DNA from: Pseudescherichia vulneris NBRC 102420
GTDB taxonomy: Bacteria > Pseudomonadota > Gammaproteobacteria > Enterobacterales > Enterobacteriaceae
Reading direction: 5' to 3'
Length of the DNA stretch: 64,000 nt
Assembly: GCF_000759795.1 (NCBI RefSeq)
Contig: NZ_BBMZ01000018.1
Coordinates: 1-64,000, forward strand
Part shown: positions 10,739 to 19,901 of the stretch, one piece after another
Numbering within the stretch: the stretch's first letter is position 1
Layout: each line of letters opens with the position of its first letter
The notes under the pieces: generated by a model
Databases searched by the model: none
What the model was told of the DNA's origin: nothing
Seen by the model: only the letters and a program-made list of their open reading frames with translations
Translations under genes and position numbers: made by a program

Positions 10739-11671
10739 ATGATTATCGTTACCGGCGGCGCAGGCTTTATCGGCAGCAACATTGTCAAAGCGCTCAATGA
10801 CAAAGGCATCACTGACATTCTGGTGGTCGATAACCTGAAAGATGGCACCAAGTTCGTTAATCTGGCCGATCTGAACATCGCTGACTACATGGATAAAGAG
10901 GATTTCCTCATCCAGATTATGGCAGGCGAAGAGTTCGGCGACATCGAAGCCATCTTCCACGAAGGCGCATGCTCCTCTACTACCGAGTGGGACGGCAAGT
11001 ACATGATGGATAACAACTATCAGTACTCCAAAGAGCTGCTGCACTACTGCCTGGAGCGCGATATTCCGTTCCTGTACGCCTCCTCTGCGGCCACCTACGG
11101 CGGACGCACCAGCGACTTTATCGAATCCCGCGAGTATGAGCAGCCACTGAACGTCTATGGCTACTCCAAGTTCCTGTTCGATGAGTACGTGCGCCAGATC
11201 CTGCCGGAAGCGAACTCGCCGATCGTCGGCTTCCGCTACTTTAACGTCTACGGTCCGCGTGAAGGCCATAAAGGCAGCATGGCCAGCGTTGCTTTCCACC
11301 TCAACACCCAGCTGAACAATGGTGAAACGCCGAAGCTGTTTGAAGGCAGCGATGGCTTCAAGCGTGACTTCGTCTACGTGGGCGATGTGGCGGCCGTAAA
11401 CCTCTGGTTCTGGGAAAACCGCGTCTCTGGTATCTACAACCTCGGCACCGGTCGCGCAGAGTCCTTCCAGGCCGTGGCGGACGCTGCGCTGGCGTTCCAC
11501 AAGAAGGGCGAGATCGAGTACATCCCGTTCCCGGAGAAGCTGAAAGGCCGCTACCAGGCGTTCACCCAGGCAGATCTGACCAATCTGCGTGCGGCAGGCT
11601 ACGACAAGCCGTTTAAAACCGTTGCCGAAGGCGTAGCGGAATATATGGCCTGGCTGAACCGCGACGCGTAA
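10739..11671 (+). CDS. hldD: ADP-L-glycero-D-manno-heptose-6-epimerase
   Basis: Final step of ADP-heptose synthesis for the LPS inner core. The 310 residues match E. coli HldD (RfaD). N-terminal [10 protein letters not shown] binds NADP, YGYSK is the YxxxK catalytic pair, and [15 protein letters not shown] is the substrate loop. The start at 10739 is set by alignment. First gene of hldD-waaF-waaC. A TATGAT resembling a -10 box lies at about 10677, but no good -35 box accompanies it. Confidence 0.98.
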   Translation: MIIVTGGAGFIGSNIVKALNDKGITDILVVDNLKDGTKFVNLADLNIADYMDKEDFLIQIMAGEEFGDIEAIFHEGACSSTTEWDGKYMMDNNYQYSKELLHYCLERDIPFLYASSAATYGGRTSDFIESREYEQPLNVYGYSKFLFDEYVRQILPEANSPIVGFRYFNVYGPREGHKGSMASVAFHLNTQLNNGETPKLFEGSDGFKRDFVYVGDVAAVNLWFWENRVSGIYNLGTGRAESFQAVADAALAFHKKGEIEYIPFPEKLKGRYQAFTQADLTNLRAAGYDKPFKTVAEGVAEYMAWLNRDA

Positions 11672-11679
11672 GAACCTGC

Positions 11680-12726
11680 ATGAAAATACTGGTGATCGGC
11701 CCGTCATGGGTGGGCGACATGATGATGTCGCAAAGTCTCTATCGCACGCTCAAGGCGCGCTATCCCCAGGCGATAATCGACGTGATGGCACCCGCATGGT
11801 GTCGTCCGCTGCTGTCGCGGATGCCGGAAGTGAATGAAGCGATCCCTATGCCGCTTGGGCATGGGGCGCTAGAGCTTGGCGCGCGTCGCCGCCTTGGCGT
11901 GAGCCTGCGCGAACGCCGCTACGATCGCGCTTACGTGCTGCCCAACTCTTATAAATCTGCCCTGGTGCCTTTCTTTGCCAATATCCCCGTGCGCACCGGA
12001 TGGCGCGGTGAGATGCGCTACGGCGTGCTTAACGACGCTCGCGTGCTCGATAAGCAGGCCTGGCCGCTGATGGTCGAGCGCTACGTAGCGCTGGCCTACG
12101 ATAAAGGCGTGATGGACTCGGCAAAAGATCTGCCTCAGCCGCTGCTTTGGCCGCAGCTACAGGTGGAAGAGAGCGAGCAGCGCCGCACCTGTAACACCTT
12201 TGGCATCTTGACCGATCGCCCCATCATCGGCTTCTGCCCCGGCGCGGAGTTTGGCCCGGCGAAGCGCTGGCCGCACTACCACTACGCCGAGCTGGCGAAG
12301 CAGCTGATCGACGAAGGCTACCAGGTGGTGCTGTTTGGTTCCGCGAAAGATCACGAGGCCGGGAACGAAATTTTGACCATGCTCAGCCTTGAGCAGCAGG
12401 CATGGTGCCGTAACCTGGCCGGTGAGACGCAGCTTGAGCAGGCGGTGATTTTACTGGCGGCCTGCCGGGCGGTAGTTACCAACGACTCCGGCCTGATGCA
12501 CGTTGCCGCCGCGCTTAACCGCCCGCTGGTGGCGCTGTACGGCCCCAGCAGCCCGGACTTTACCCCGCCGCTGTCGCATAAGGCACGGGTGATCCGTCTT
12601 ATCACCGGCTATCACAAAGTACGTAAAGGCGATGCCGCAGAGGGCTACCATCAGAGCCTGATCGATATTCAGCCTGAGCAGGTGCTGGAGACGCTCAACG
12701 GCCTCCTGCTGGATGAAGAAGGCTAA
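11680..12726 (+). CDS. waaF: ADP-heptose:LPS heptosyltransferase II
   Basis: GT9 enzyme adding the second L,D-heptose to the LPS inner core. It has 348 residues as in E. coli WaaF. It shows the family signatures ILVIGPSWVGDMMMSQ at the N-terminus and VTNDSGLMHVAAALNRP in the C-terminal nucleotide-sugar domain. It begins 8 bases after hldD and ends 3 bases before waaC. Confidence 0.97.
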   Translation: MKILVIGPSWVGDMMMSQSLYRTLKARYPQAIIDVMAPAWCRPLLSRMPEVNEAIPMPLGHGALELGARRRLGVSLRERRYDRAYVLPNSYKSALVPFFANIPVRTGWRGEMRYGVLNDARVLDKQAWPLMVERYVALAYDKGVMDSAKDLPQPLLWPQLQVEESEQRRTCNTFGILTDRPIIGFCPGAEFGPAKRWPHYHYAELAKQLIDEGYQVVLFGSAKDHEAGNEILTMLSLEQQAWCRNLAGETQLEQAVILLAACRAVVTNDSGLMHVAAALNRPLVALYGPSSPDFTPPLSHKARVIRLITGYHKVRKGDAAEGYHQSLIDIQPEQVLETLNGLLLDEEG

Positions 12727-12729
12727 CGG

Positions 12730-13683
12730 ATGCGGGTACTGATCGTTAAAACCTCGTCGATGGGTGACGTACTGCACACCCTGCCCGCCCTGACGGACGC
12801 CATGCAGGCGATTGCCGGGATCCGCTTTGACTGGGTCGTGGAAGAGGGCTTTGCTCAGATCCCTTCCTGGCATGAGGCGGTGGATCGTGTCATCCCGGTG
12901 GCCCTGCGCCGCTGGCGTAAAGCCTGGTTCTCCGAACCGGTGAAAGCGGAACGCCGGGCGTTTCGCAAAACCCTGCGGGCGGTGCATTATGACGCCATTA
13001 TCGATGCCCAGGGACTGGTGAAAAGCGCGGCGCTGGTCACCCGGCTGGCGCACGGACCGAAGCATGGCATGGACTGGCAAAGTGCTCGCGAGCCGCTGGC
13101 CAGCCTGTTCTACAGTCGTCGCCACCACATCGCTAAGCAGCAGCATGCCGTGGAGCGCACCCGGGAGCTGTTTGCGAAAAGCCTGGGCTACAGCAAGCCG
13201 CAGACCCAGGGCGATTACGCCATTGCGCAGCACTTTGTTGAAGAGAGTACGACGGACGCGCCTTACGCCGTCTTTCTGCATGCCACCACGCGGGATGATA
13301 AGCACTGGCCGGAAGCCCGCTGGCGGGATCTGCTGGCGCTGATGGCAACGTCGGGGTTAAAGATTAAGCTTCCGTGGGGGGCCCCTCATGAAGAAGCGCG
13401 TGCCAGACGGCTGGCGGAAGGGTTTGATTATGTGGAAGTGCTGCCGCGCCTGAGCCTGGAGAAAGTGGCTCGCGAGCTGGCGGGTGCCAGGATGGTGGTG
13501 TCAGTCGATACCGGACTGAGCCATATGGCCGCCGCACTCGACCGGCCCAACTTTACGCTCTACGGTCCGACCGATCCGGGGCTGATTGGCGGCTACGGCA
13601 AGAATCAGCTGGCGGTGCGTTCGCCACATGGCGATCTGCAGCAGCTCACCGCAGAGAACGTGTTTAAAACGATAACGCCCTGA
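12730..13683 (+). CDS. waaC: ADP-heptose:LPS heptosyltransferase I
   Basis: GT9 enzyme adding the first L,D-heptose to Kdo2-lipid A. It has 317 residues, against 319 in E. coli. N-terminal LIVKTSSMGDVLHTLPAL and C-terminal SVDTGLSHMAAALDRP are the characteristic motifs. The operon ends here: the stop codon lies in the loop of a strong terminator. It converges on the waaY-like gene. Confidence 0.97.
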   Translation: MRVLIVKTSSMGDVLHTLPALTDAMQAIAGIRFDWVVEEGFAQIPSWHEAVDRVIPVALRRWRKAWFSEPVKAERRAFRKTLRAVHYDAIIDAQGLVKSAALVTRLAHGPKHGMDWQSAREPLASLFYSRRHHIAKQQHAVERTRELFAKSLGYSKPQTQGDYAIAQHFVEESTTDAPYAVFLHATTRDDKHWPEARWRDLLALMATSGLKIKLPWGAPHEEARARRLAEGFDYVEVLPRLSLEKVARELAGARMVVSVDTGLSHMAAALDRPNFTLYGPTDPGLIGGYGKNQLAVRSPHGDLQQLTAENVFKTITP

Positions 13684-13699
13684 TAGGGCGTTATTTTTT
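13672..13699 (+). terminator. Bidirectional terminator between waaC and waaY-like gene
   Basis: Perfect 9-bp stem ATAACGCCC / GGGCGTTAT with loop TGATA, then TTTTT. The waaC stop codon TGA is in the loop. The same hairpin can end the convergent core operon, whose last stop codon overlaps the 3' arm. Confidence 0.88.
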
Positions 13700-14386
13700 A
13701 TGCTTGAGGGCGCGGATTTTCCGCCGCAGGGTCTCTTTAGCACGGATGATTCTATACACCCGGCTGTTGCTTTGAATGTCCACGCCGAATTTCCTGCGCA
13801 GGGCCAGCAGATCGTTTGCCTGGCACACCTTCACGCTCTCCTTGCAGGAGATATCGATAATGCGGAGAGTGCCATCAGGCGTCAGGATAAAGTTGCCATA
13901 GTGAATATCGTTTGAGGCCAGCCCGTGGCGATGCAGCTCCAATATGCAGTCGACGATTTGCGGAATATACTGCTCGGGGTTATCTACCTCGGTGAGCGGC
14001 GTCCCTTCAATATATTCATAGAGCGCGTAGACATCCTGCGTGGTGCGAAAACGGTTCTTTTCGGCAACGAAGTAAAGCTCCTGGAAAACGTGGCAGCCCT
14101 CGTCAACAGCTCGGTCCATGAGCCTGATCAGGCGCGACTGGAACGGGCCAAATATAAAGTTGGCGATCTTCTTCTCAAGGCGCTTATCCCGCTCGCGATC
14201 CTCTTTCAGAATGTATTTACGCTTCTCAGAGGCAATAATCGCCACTGACCGGTCAGCGTTGCCGCTGGCCAGTTTGCGTACCGGAATTTGGTTATTTTTA
14301 TACTGCGTAAGCAGGGCGGTGAAATCATCATCGTTGACGCGCTGATAGATTTCAAAACCCTGTTTACGGCTAAATGCCACGCTCAT
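13691..14386 (-). CDS. waaY: WaaY-like LPS core heptose kinase
   Basis: Resembles E. coli WaaY (RfaY), which phosphorylates heptose II of the inner core. It is a small kinase-like protein with ILELHRHGLASNDIHYGNFI (catalytic-loop Asp and Asn) and LRIIDIS (metal-binding Asp). The start at ATG 14386 is preferred because AAGGA lies 9 bases upstream; a TTG nine codons earlier has no such site. This gives 231 residues, near the E. coli 232. Divergence in the N-terminal half is high, so the exact phosphorylated sugar is inferred. Last gene of the leftward core operon. Confidence 0.8.
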   Translation of the reverse strand: MSVAFSRKQGFEIYQRVNDDDFTALLTQYKNNQIPVRKLASGNADRSVAIIASEKRKYILKEDRERDKRLEKKIANFIFGPFQSRLIRLMDRAVDEGCHVFQELYFVAEKNRFRTTQDVYALYEYIEGTPLTEVDNPEQYIPQIVDCILELHRHGLASNDIHYGNFILTPDGTLRIIDISCKESVKVCQANDLLALRRKFGVDIQSNSRVYRIIRAKETLRRKIRALKHKK

Positions 14387-14416
14387 TATTGTTTTCCTTA
14401 TACCGGCGGGCAAAAG

Positions 14417-15523
14417 CTAGAGAAACGTTTTCACCCGCGCATACACTTCGCTAAGGCTGATTTTATCCAATGCGGAGGCGTAGTGTTGTTCATCTAATGT
14501 GGTAAAGGCTTTATAGATAACCGAGTGTAGCTCTGGATCCTGGTACGGGCCATAGAGCATAGGCGAGGTCACCACGAACATGCTGACGGTTGGGATCTGC
14601 ATCGCCACCGCCAGGTGCAGAGGGCCGGTATCGGACGTCACCAGCAGGCTCATCTTCTTGATCTCCTGCAGCAGGCCGGGAATGGTGGTTTTGCCAATCA
14701 GCGGCAGAACGCGATCGTGATAGCGGGTATCGAGCTGCTGCAGGAACTTATCCTGCAGCGCGACTTCGTTCGGTGCGCCAATCAACACAATTTTTACCGC
14801 GTCATAGTCGTTAATCAGCTGGGTCGCGAGGCGGGCAAAATTCTCTGTCGACCAGCATTTGCGCAGGCTCGACGCCCCCATCTGGAAGCCAACATACTTC
14901 ACCGCCGGATCGCGGGTCGCTTCATCTACCACAACCTCTGCGGGCAGGCGCATCGCCCGAGAAGGCTCATGACTCAGGAAGGGAGCAATCAGCTCCAGCT
15001 TGCGCTGAATGGTATGACCCACAAAGTTCTTCAGGCGGCTGGTGGCCCATTTGCTGACCAGGGGAATAGTCTGCTTATCGTTATCGATAAAGACATATTT
15101 TGCCCCGGCGCGGAGAGCGCTGAGAAAATCATACGGCGTATGGGAGTGCAGAATAATTGCCGCGTCAGGTCGGCCCTGCTGTTTGATGCTTTCTACCAGC
15201 GCGGAGACCGTGGTCAGCTTGTTATCCCAGGCAATCAGGCTATCCCAATCTTTACCCGCCGAAAGAAACTGCACCATTTTTTTATGGCAGATAAGGGTAA
15301 TATGCGCGTCAGGGTACTCCCGGCGAATGGCGTGGATCGCCGGGGAGTTCATCATGAAATCACCCAGCGCCGTCGAGGAGTAGATAACAATATTTTTGAT
15401 ATTGCGCTTATCTTCCTGGGCAAATTCCGCCTGGGTAGAGGACAGGCCGTTCTTCCCCGTATACAGCCGCAAAAACAGGTTAACCAGAATTAGCTGTATC
15501 TTCTTTCTCAGTGCTCGAATCAT
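14417..15523 (-). CDS. GT9 heptosyltransferase-family protein, LPS core (acceptor unknown)
   Basis: A 368-residue GT9 family protein. Its first 40 residues are basic and hydrophobic, followed by NIVIYSSTALGDFMMNSP (family N-terminal motif) and LVTSDTGPLHLAVAMQIP (C-terminal nucleotide-binding motif). E. coli K-12 WaaU, which adds a fourth heptose, belongs to the same family, but this protein is too divergent for me to equate them. It lies between the second GT9 gene and the waaY-like kinase in the waaQ operon, so an outer-core or side-branch heptose is the likely product. Confidence 0.8.
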   Translation of the reverse strand: MIRALRKKIQLILVNLFLRLYTGKNGLSSTQAEFAQEDKRNIKNIVIYSSTALGDFMMNSPAIHAIRREYPDAHITLICHKKMVQFLSAGKDWDSLIAWDNKLTTVSALVESIKQQGRPDAAIILHSHTPYDFLSALRAGAKYVFIDNDKQTIPLVSKWATSRLKNFVGHTIQRKLELIAPFLSHEPSRAMRLPAEVVVDEATRDPAVKYVGFQMGASSLRKCWSTENFARLATQLINDYDAVKIVLIGAPNEVALQDKFLQQLDTRYHDRVLPLIGKTTIPGLLQEIKKMSLLVTSDTGPLHLAVAMQIPTVSMFVVTSPMLYGPYQDPELHSVIYKAFTTLDEQHYASALDKISLSEVYARVKTFL

Positions 15524-15541
15524 TCAGTGAAACCTGTCTTA

Positions 15542-16552
15542 TTAACGCTGCTCCTGCAGACGAATGAAGGCATTATACACTTCATCGACCGGGATGTTGC
15601 GCACATCATAGCCCTCACCCTGTAGCAGTTCATGCGGTACGGCCCACGGCGTCCAGAGCCAGGCCGCTTTATTACCAAACAGGGCAACAATCGGTTTATG
15701 CACCCCTGCGGCAATATGCAGCGCGCCGCCGTCGCTGGTCACAATTTGATTGCACAGCGACATGCCCGCCATCAGCTCGCGGATGCTTTCCGTCACCACG
15801 GGGATTAACGAGACGTCCTGGCAATTATCGATGATATAGCGTGCCTTCTCGTCATCGCCCGGATGCAGTTTGTTATCTGCGCTACCCGGCGACCAGAAGA
15901 GCAGGAAATGACACGGCTGCTCGGCGGCAAGCCGCTGCGCCAGGGCGACAAAGTTCTCTACCGGCCAGCGCTGCTCGGGCCGACGGGAGCTGATCTGTAA
16001 TCCATAGACCGGCAGGCCGTCATCGGGAAGGTGGATCTTCTGCTTGATGGCCGCCGTCTCTTCAGGCCGCACGTACAGCTCCAGCGGGCCCGGCTCGGCG
16101 GTGATGCCCAACGGCTCGGCCAGCCGCGCCAGCAGCTTCACCAAATGCTCGTTCTGAGTTGATTCCGGCAGTGCATCAGTCACTTCAGGCGGGCAGTCAT
16201 TACCGATAGCGATGATTTTTTTCGCTCCCGCCAGCGTTGCCCACTGCAGCGGACGCTTGTCCCAGCGCTCTTTGGCAACAATCGCCACGTCATAGCGCGC
16301 GCGGCGCAGCGCGATAATGGTTTTTAACCGCTGCCACAGGACGCTTAACGCCGACGTCCCTTTGCTGCGGTGGTGGAGCTTGCTGTAGAGAAAAACGTTG
16401 CCGACGTGCGGGTTATTATCCAATACCGGCTTATTGTAGGTATTGACCAGCAGATCGACCTGAGTGCCCGTTTCGCGGGCAATGGTCGCAATCAGCGGCG
16501 TAGTCAGAATCAGGTCGCCAATGTTGTCGCGACGAATAATCAGTACCTTCAT
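15542..16552 (-). CDS. GT9 heptosyltransferase-family protein, LPS core (acceptor unknown)
   Basis: A 336-residue GT9 protein with the N-terminal signature KVLIIRRDNIGDLILTTPL and the C-terminal TSDGGALHIAAGVHKPIVAL. It is clearly related to WaaC, WaaF and WaaQ but not orthologous to any. Its start overlaps the waaL stop by four bases (ATGA), so it is translationally coupled to the O-antigen ligase. Expected to act on the cytosolic face of the inner membrane during core assembly. Which sugar it adds cannot be read from sequence. Confidence 0.82.
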   Translation of the reverse strand: MKVLIIRRDNIGDLILTTPLIATIARETGTQVDLLVNTYNKPVLDNNPHVGNVFLYSKLHHRSKGTSALSVLWQRLKTIIALRRARYDVAIVAKERWDKRPLQWATLAGAKKIIAIGNDCPPEVTDALPESTQNEHLVKLLARLAEPLGITAEPGPLELYVRPEETAAIKQKIHLPDDGLPVYGLQISSRRPEQRWPVENFVALAQRLAAEQPCHFLLFWSPGSADNKLHPGDDEKARYIIDNCQDVSLIPVVTESIRELMAGMSLCNQIVTSDGGALHIAAGVHKPIVALFGNKAAWLWTPWAVPHELLQGEGYDVRNIPVDEVYNAFIRLQEQR

Positions 16553-17958
16553 GACGCACTCCCCGGCACGCTATTTTTATCTTTGGTCACAATCAGCCCG
16601 ATCATCAGGCCGGTAAAGGCCATAAACTGCTCTAAGAAGTGATCGCGGAGCATGTTATCTACGCTGGAGCGGAAGAGGAAGCTCACCGCCATTAAGGATA
16701 AGAAGAGGCCCGGCATAACGAGCTTTTTAGAAAACGCATCCCAGCCAGCCACAATTAATGAGATCACAAAGCATAACCAGCCGGCAAGACCAAGGAAGCC
16801 GTTTTGCAGCGCAAAATCAATCACGCCGTAGTGGCTGTTTTCCTGTTCAATCGTGGGGTTATGATAGGTCTTTTGCAACAGCACCAAAAATGCGTCTTTA
16901 CGCGGCCCAGTACCAAAAGGATTTTCGAACACCAGCTTCCAGCCCTGATGGAAGAAGGTTGAGCGGCAGGCATTGGACTCGTCCAGCAGACGGCCAGTGC
17001 TGTCATGCAGCGCCTCTCCTTTGGAACCATCGTAGCAGCGGTTATCCACCGACAGATTCCACCCGGATATCGCATCCTGGTGCAGGCTCTGCCAGCGGGG
17101 ATCCTGGGTCCATGAGCTATACCCTACGGCAACGACCATTAGCGCGACTGCCGCACCGGTCAGCAGCATCTTCTTGCGATTGCTGCGATTGAGCATTTTT
17201 GCGGCAATAAAGGCACAGATAGAGATCGTGCTGCCAATTAAACCGATCGTGCCCCAGCGGGTGTTGACTAACGCGGTGGCAACAAAGCAGACGGCAATAA
17301 AAAAGAGCAGCAGGCTGGTCTTAAAGATTAAAAACTTGCGGTGCAGGAACAGACGTGAAAGCAGCTCGGCAAAGAGAATGCCGCAGATAAAGTTAATCTG
17401 GAAGCTCATCTCGGTGCGGGTGCGCACAATCCAGGTAATGCCCCAGTCAATATAGCCGTTACGCAGGTACATAAAGGCAGTCTGGATAACATGAATAAAT
17501 ATCACGCCCAGCGAGCAAAGCACCACCAGCGAGAGAAAACGGGTTTTACTTAGGCCCCGGAAGCAGCTGGCGGTAAAGGAGTAGATAAGCAGGCCAATGA
17601 AAAACAGCAGCCCGGCGCGCAGATACTGCCCCTGCCAGCTGCGAAACATCTGCTTAAGATCCGGTGCCACTAGCAACCCGTTCAGCAAGGTGAAGATCAG
17701 CAGGCCAGCAAGTATGTAAATTGGCATACGCGTTTTAACGTTATGCTCCAGCGGCATGCCCTGCTTTTTGAAATAGAGGAACAGGGTCATCGCCAGGCCA
17801 ACGTAGATAAACAGGTTGCGGTTAGCAGGCAGATTTGAGTTCTCAATCGGCCAGACAAAACACAGAACGCAGAAACAGAAAAGCAGAAGCGAGGTGGTGA
17901 CTTTCTTAGCGGAAAGCTTCGCTAAAGACTGAACAGCTATCATATTAAAACCCATCAT
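16549..17958 (-). CDS. waaL: O-antigen ligase WaaL
   Basis: Polytopic inner-membrane protein of about 469 residues with at least ten hydrophobic segments. It has a large periplasmic loop (about residues 285-385) containing a Cys-bearing region and the ENSHYGVIDFALQNG segment typical of Wzy/WaaL-family ligases, with the His expected in the active loop. It joins undecaprenyl-linked polysaccharide to the lipid A core. The start is ambiguous between Met1 and Met6, as neither has a strong ribosome binding site. It lies mid-operon between waaP and a GT9 gene, whereas E. coli waaL is next to waaC. Confidence 0.85.
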   Translation of the reverse strand: MMGFNMIAVQSLAKLSAKKVTTSLLLFCFCVLCFVWPIENSNLPANRNLFIYVGLAMTLFLYFKKQGMPLEHNVKTRMPIYILAGLLIFTLLNGLLVAPDLKQMFRSWQGQYLRAGLLFFIGLLIYSFTASCFRGLSKTRFLSLVVLCSLGVIFIHVIQTAFMYLRNGYIDWGITWIVRTRTEMSFQINFICGILFAELLSRLFLHRKFLIFKTSLLLFFIAVCFVATALVNTRWGTIGLIGSTISICAFIAAKMLNRSNRKKMLLTGAAVALMVVAVGYSSWTQDPRWQSLHQDAISGWNLSVDNRCYDGSKGEALHDSTGRLLDESNACRSTFFHQGWKLVFENPFGTGPRKDAFLVLLQKTYHNPTIEQENSHYGVIDFALQNGFLGLAGWLCFVISLIVAGWDAFSKKLVMPGLFLSLMAVSFLFRSSVDNMLRDHFLEQFMAFTGLMIGLIVTKDKNSVPGSAS

Positions 17959-17986
17959 AAAACTAACAATCAGCTATCAAAAAGCG

Positions 17987-18784
17987 CTACAGATTATTGC
18001 GCTGCGAATGCGTTACGATCTTATGAGTCTTACGCTCATATGACGAGAGTAACTGCCCTTCATTCTTAAATATCGCCTTGAGATCCGTGGCGAAATAGAT
18101 CTTCATAAAACGTAGAATATCCCGCTGCGTCAGACCGATATTGACCGAGGAGAAGTAGAGGCCAATAAGGTCTTTGTCACGCCAACGCTGTGGAACCTGG
18201 CGGCGGATCTGTGCCCGGTGCAGGTCAATTATCGACAGCTTTAAATCCTGCTCTTCCCCGGAAAAAGGCAGATGCAGCAGGAAGTGGCACAGGTAGCAGT
18301 CGCGGTGGTTGACGCCGGCCTGATGCATTTTGCGCACCATGGTGGCGACGCGACGGATCAGCATCCGCTTCACGTGCAGATCGGGTGGATTTACGCGCCA
18401 GTCGGCACAGTAGTCCTCAAGGCTAATCGTCGGGGTCAGATCCTCGGTAATAATGAACGAGGTTTTGGTCAGTGGATTGACTCCTCTCTCACCAAAGCCA
18501 ACCCCGTGCATGGTGTCGACGCCGCACTCGTGCAGGCGATGGATCGCGTTCCACTCCCGGTCAGCGCCCAGCACCGGCAGGCGCAGAGAGAACAGGTTTT
18601 TAACCACCTCTTTGACCGAGGTGCCCTGGTGCCACTTCAGGAAGTAGCTCTTGCCCGCCAGCTCAAAGCGGATCGTTCTGCGCGTTTCCAGTTCGCGAAA
18701 CACGTCGCCCTGCAGCTTCTTCACTTCGGCAAAAGCATCTTTACCGCGCCATAAGGTAGCCAGCGGCTCTTTCAGTTCAACCAT
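17987..18784 (-). CDS. waaP: LPS core heptose(I) kinase
   Basis: Phosphorylates heptose I of the inner core, which stabilises the outer membrane through divalent cations. It has 265 residues, the E. coli RfaP length. The kinase-like catalytic loop is [14 protein letters not shown] (Asp expected to be the catalytic base), followed by [10 protein letters not shown] with the metal-binding Asp. It overlaps the 3' end of waaG by eight bases. Confidence 0.95.
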   Translation of the reverse strand: MVELKEPLATLWRGKDAFAEVKKLQGDVFRELETRRTIRFELAGKSYFLKWHQGTSVKEVVKNLFSLRLPVLGADREWNAIHRLHECGVDTMHGVGFGERGVNPLTKTSFIITEDLTPTISLEDYCADWRVNPPDLHVKRMLIRRVATMVRKMHQAGVNHRDCYLCHFLLHLPFSGEEQDLKLSIIDLHRAQIRRQVPQRWRDKDLIGLYFSSVNIGLTQRDILRFMKIYFATDLKAIFKNEGQLLSSYERKTHKIVTHSQRNNL

Positions 18785-19901
18785 TCACTTTACCCGTTAT
18801 CATATCAGCTACCTTTTCCGGCAGGCTGTAGAGATCCTGCGTATCCGCATAGTGACGGGCGTTGGCCGCCCATTCGCTCAGGCGCGACGGCGTACCCAGC
18901 GCATCGGCTAGCGTTTCATTCAGCGCTGCCTGCGAAAACGGCTCGTTAACCACCACGCCACAGCGGGCATCCGCGATATAGGGCGCGTAGCCACAGACCT
19001 CGGTGACAATCACCGGTAGCCCTGCCGCCACCGCCTCCAGCAGTACAATGCCCGCCGCCTCCTGTTTCGCAGGATGCATTAGTAGATCCGCTGCGGCCAT
19101 CAGCTCTGCCACGTCGCTGCGTCCGGCAAAGAAGTGCACATTCTCTTTGATGCCCAGCTTTGCAGCAAGGGCAGCGAAGGGTCCAGGTTTATCCTGGCCG
19201 ACAACAAACAGCAGCGTATTTTGCCGCAGCGCCTCAGGCAGCGCGGCAATGGCCTCGATAGTGCGCGCCACACCCTTACGGTTAAAATCTGACCCCACCT
19301 GCAGAACAAAGTTCTGATCCTCGCCGATGCGGTTTTTCTCGCGATAAAGGCGACGGCTGTCCGCAATCTGCTCGCTGTATTTGCGATCGGGATAGATCCC
19401 CGGCGGCAGGATGTGAAAACGCTCAGGCTCGGTGTGATAGTGGCGCTGAAAATCGGCTATCTGCTTATCCGTCAGCATCAGCAGCTGCGTCTTCTTGCCC
19501 TGTTCAAAGGTCGCACGTTCAAAGGCCGCATAGTGGCGGTAGCGTGACGTCAGGCGATAGAAAAAGCCCTTCTCCTGCGCCACTTTTTCCGCATAGCAGA
19601 CGTCCGCTGCGTAGTAGATATCGAGATCCGGCATCTTGTTAAAGCCGACCACTCGCGCCACAGGGTGCTGCGCAAGATGCGCTTTTACCCACTGATAATA
19701 TTCGGCGTTGCGCCCGTGATTGGTGCGCTTCCTGACCGGCACCACTATCAGCTCGAACTCTGCCGGGCACTCGCCCTGCCAGGACTGGGTGTAGACCCGC
19801 ACCTGGTGGCCGCGCCCTGCTACCGTCTGGGCAATGCGCATAAAATCACGCTGTAGTCCGCCAAACGGGAAGTATTTGTAGAGGCAAAAGGCAACAATCA
19901 T
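18777..19901 (-). CDS. waaG: LPS core glucosyltransferase I
   Basis: GT4 enzyme adding the first glucose to heptose II. It has 374 residues and is strongly similar to E. coli WaaG throughout: N-terminal [19 protein letters not shown], and the C-terminal [20 protein letters not shown] with the retaining-GT4 EX7E motif that contacts UDP-glucose. The start overlaps the waaQ stop by four bases. It is the only clear non-heptosyl sugar transferase in this operon. Confidence 0.97.
   Translation of the reverse strand: MIVAFCLYKYFPFGGLQRDFMRIAQTVAGRGHQVRVYTQSWQGECPAEFELIVVPVRKRTNHGRNAEYYQWVKAHLAQHPVARVVGFNKMPDLDIYYAADVCYAEKVAQEKGFFYRLTSRYRHYAAFERATFEQGKKTQLLMLTDKQIADFQRHYHTEPERFHILPPGIYPDRKYSEQIADSRRLYREKNRIGEDQNFVLQVGSDFNRKGVARTIEAIAALPEALRQNTLLFVVGQDKPGPFAALAAKLGIKENVHFFAGRSDVAELMAAADLLMHPAKQEAAGIVLLEAVAAGLPVIVTEVCGYAPYIADARCGVVVNEPFSQAALNETLADALGTPSRLSEWAANARHYADTQDLYSLPEKVADMITGKVNG

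Noticed and set aside
10724-11707. Long leftward open frame (327 codons) antisense to hldD
   Set aside because: It is the mirror of a well-supported gene, with no ribosome binding site or domain.
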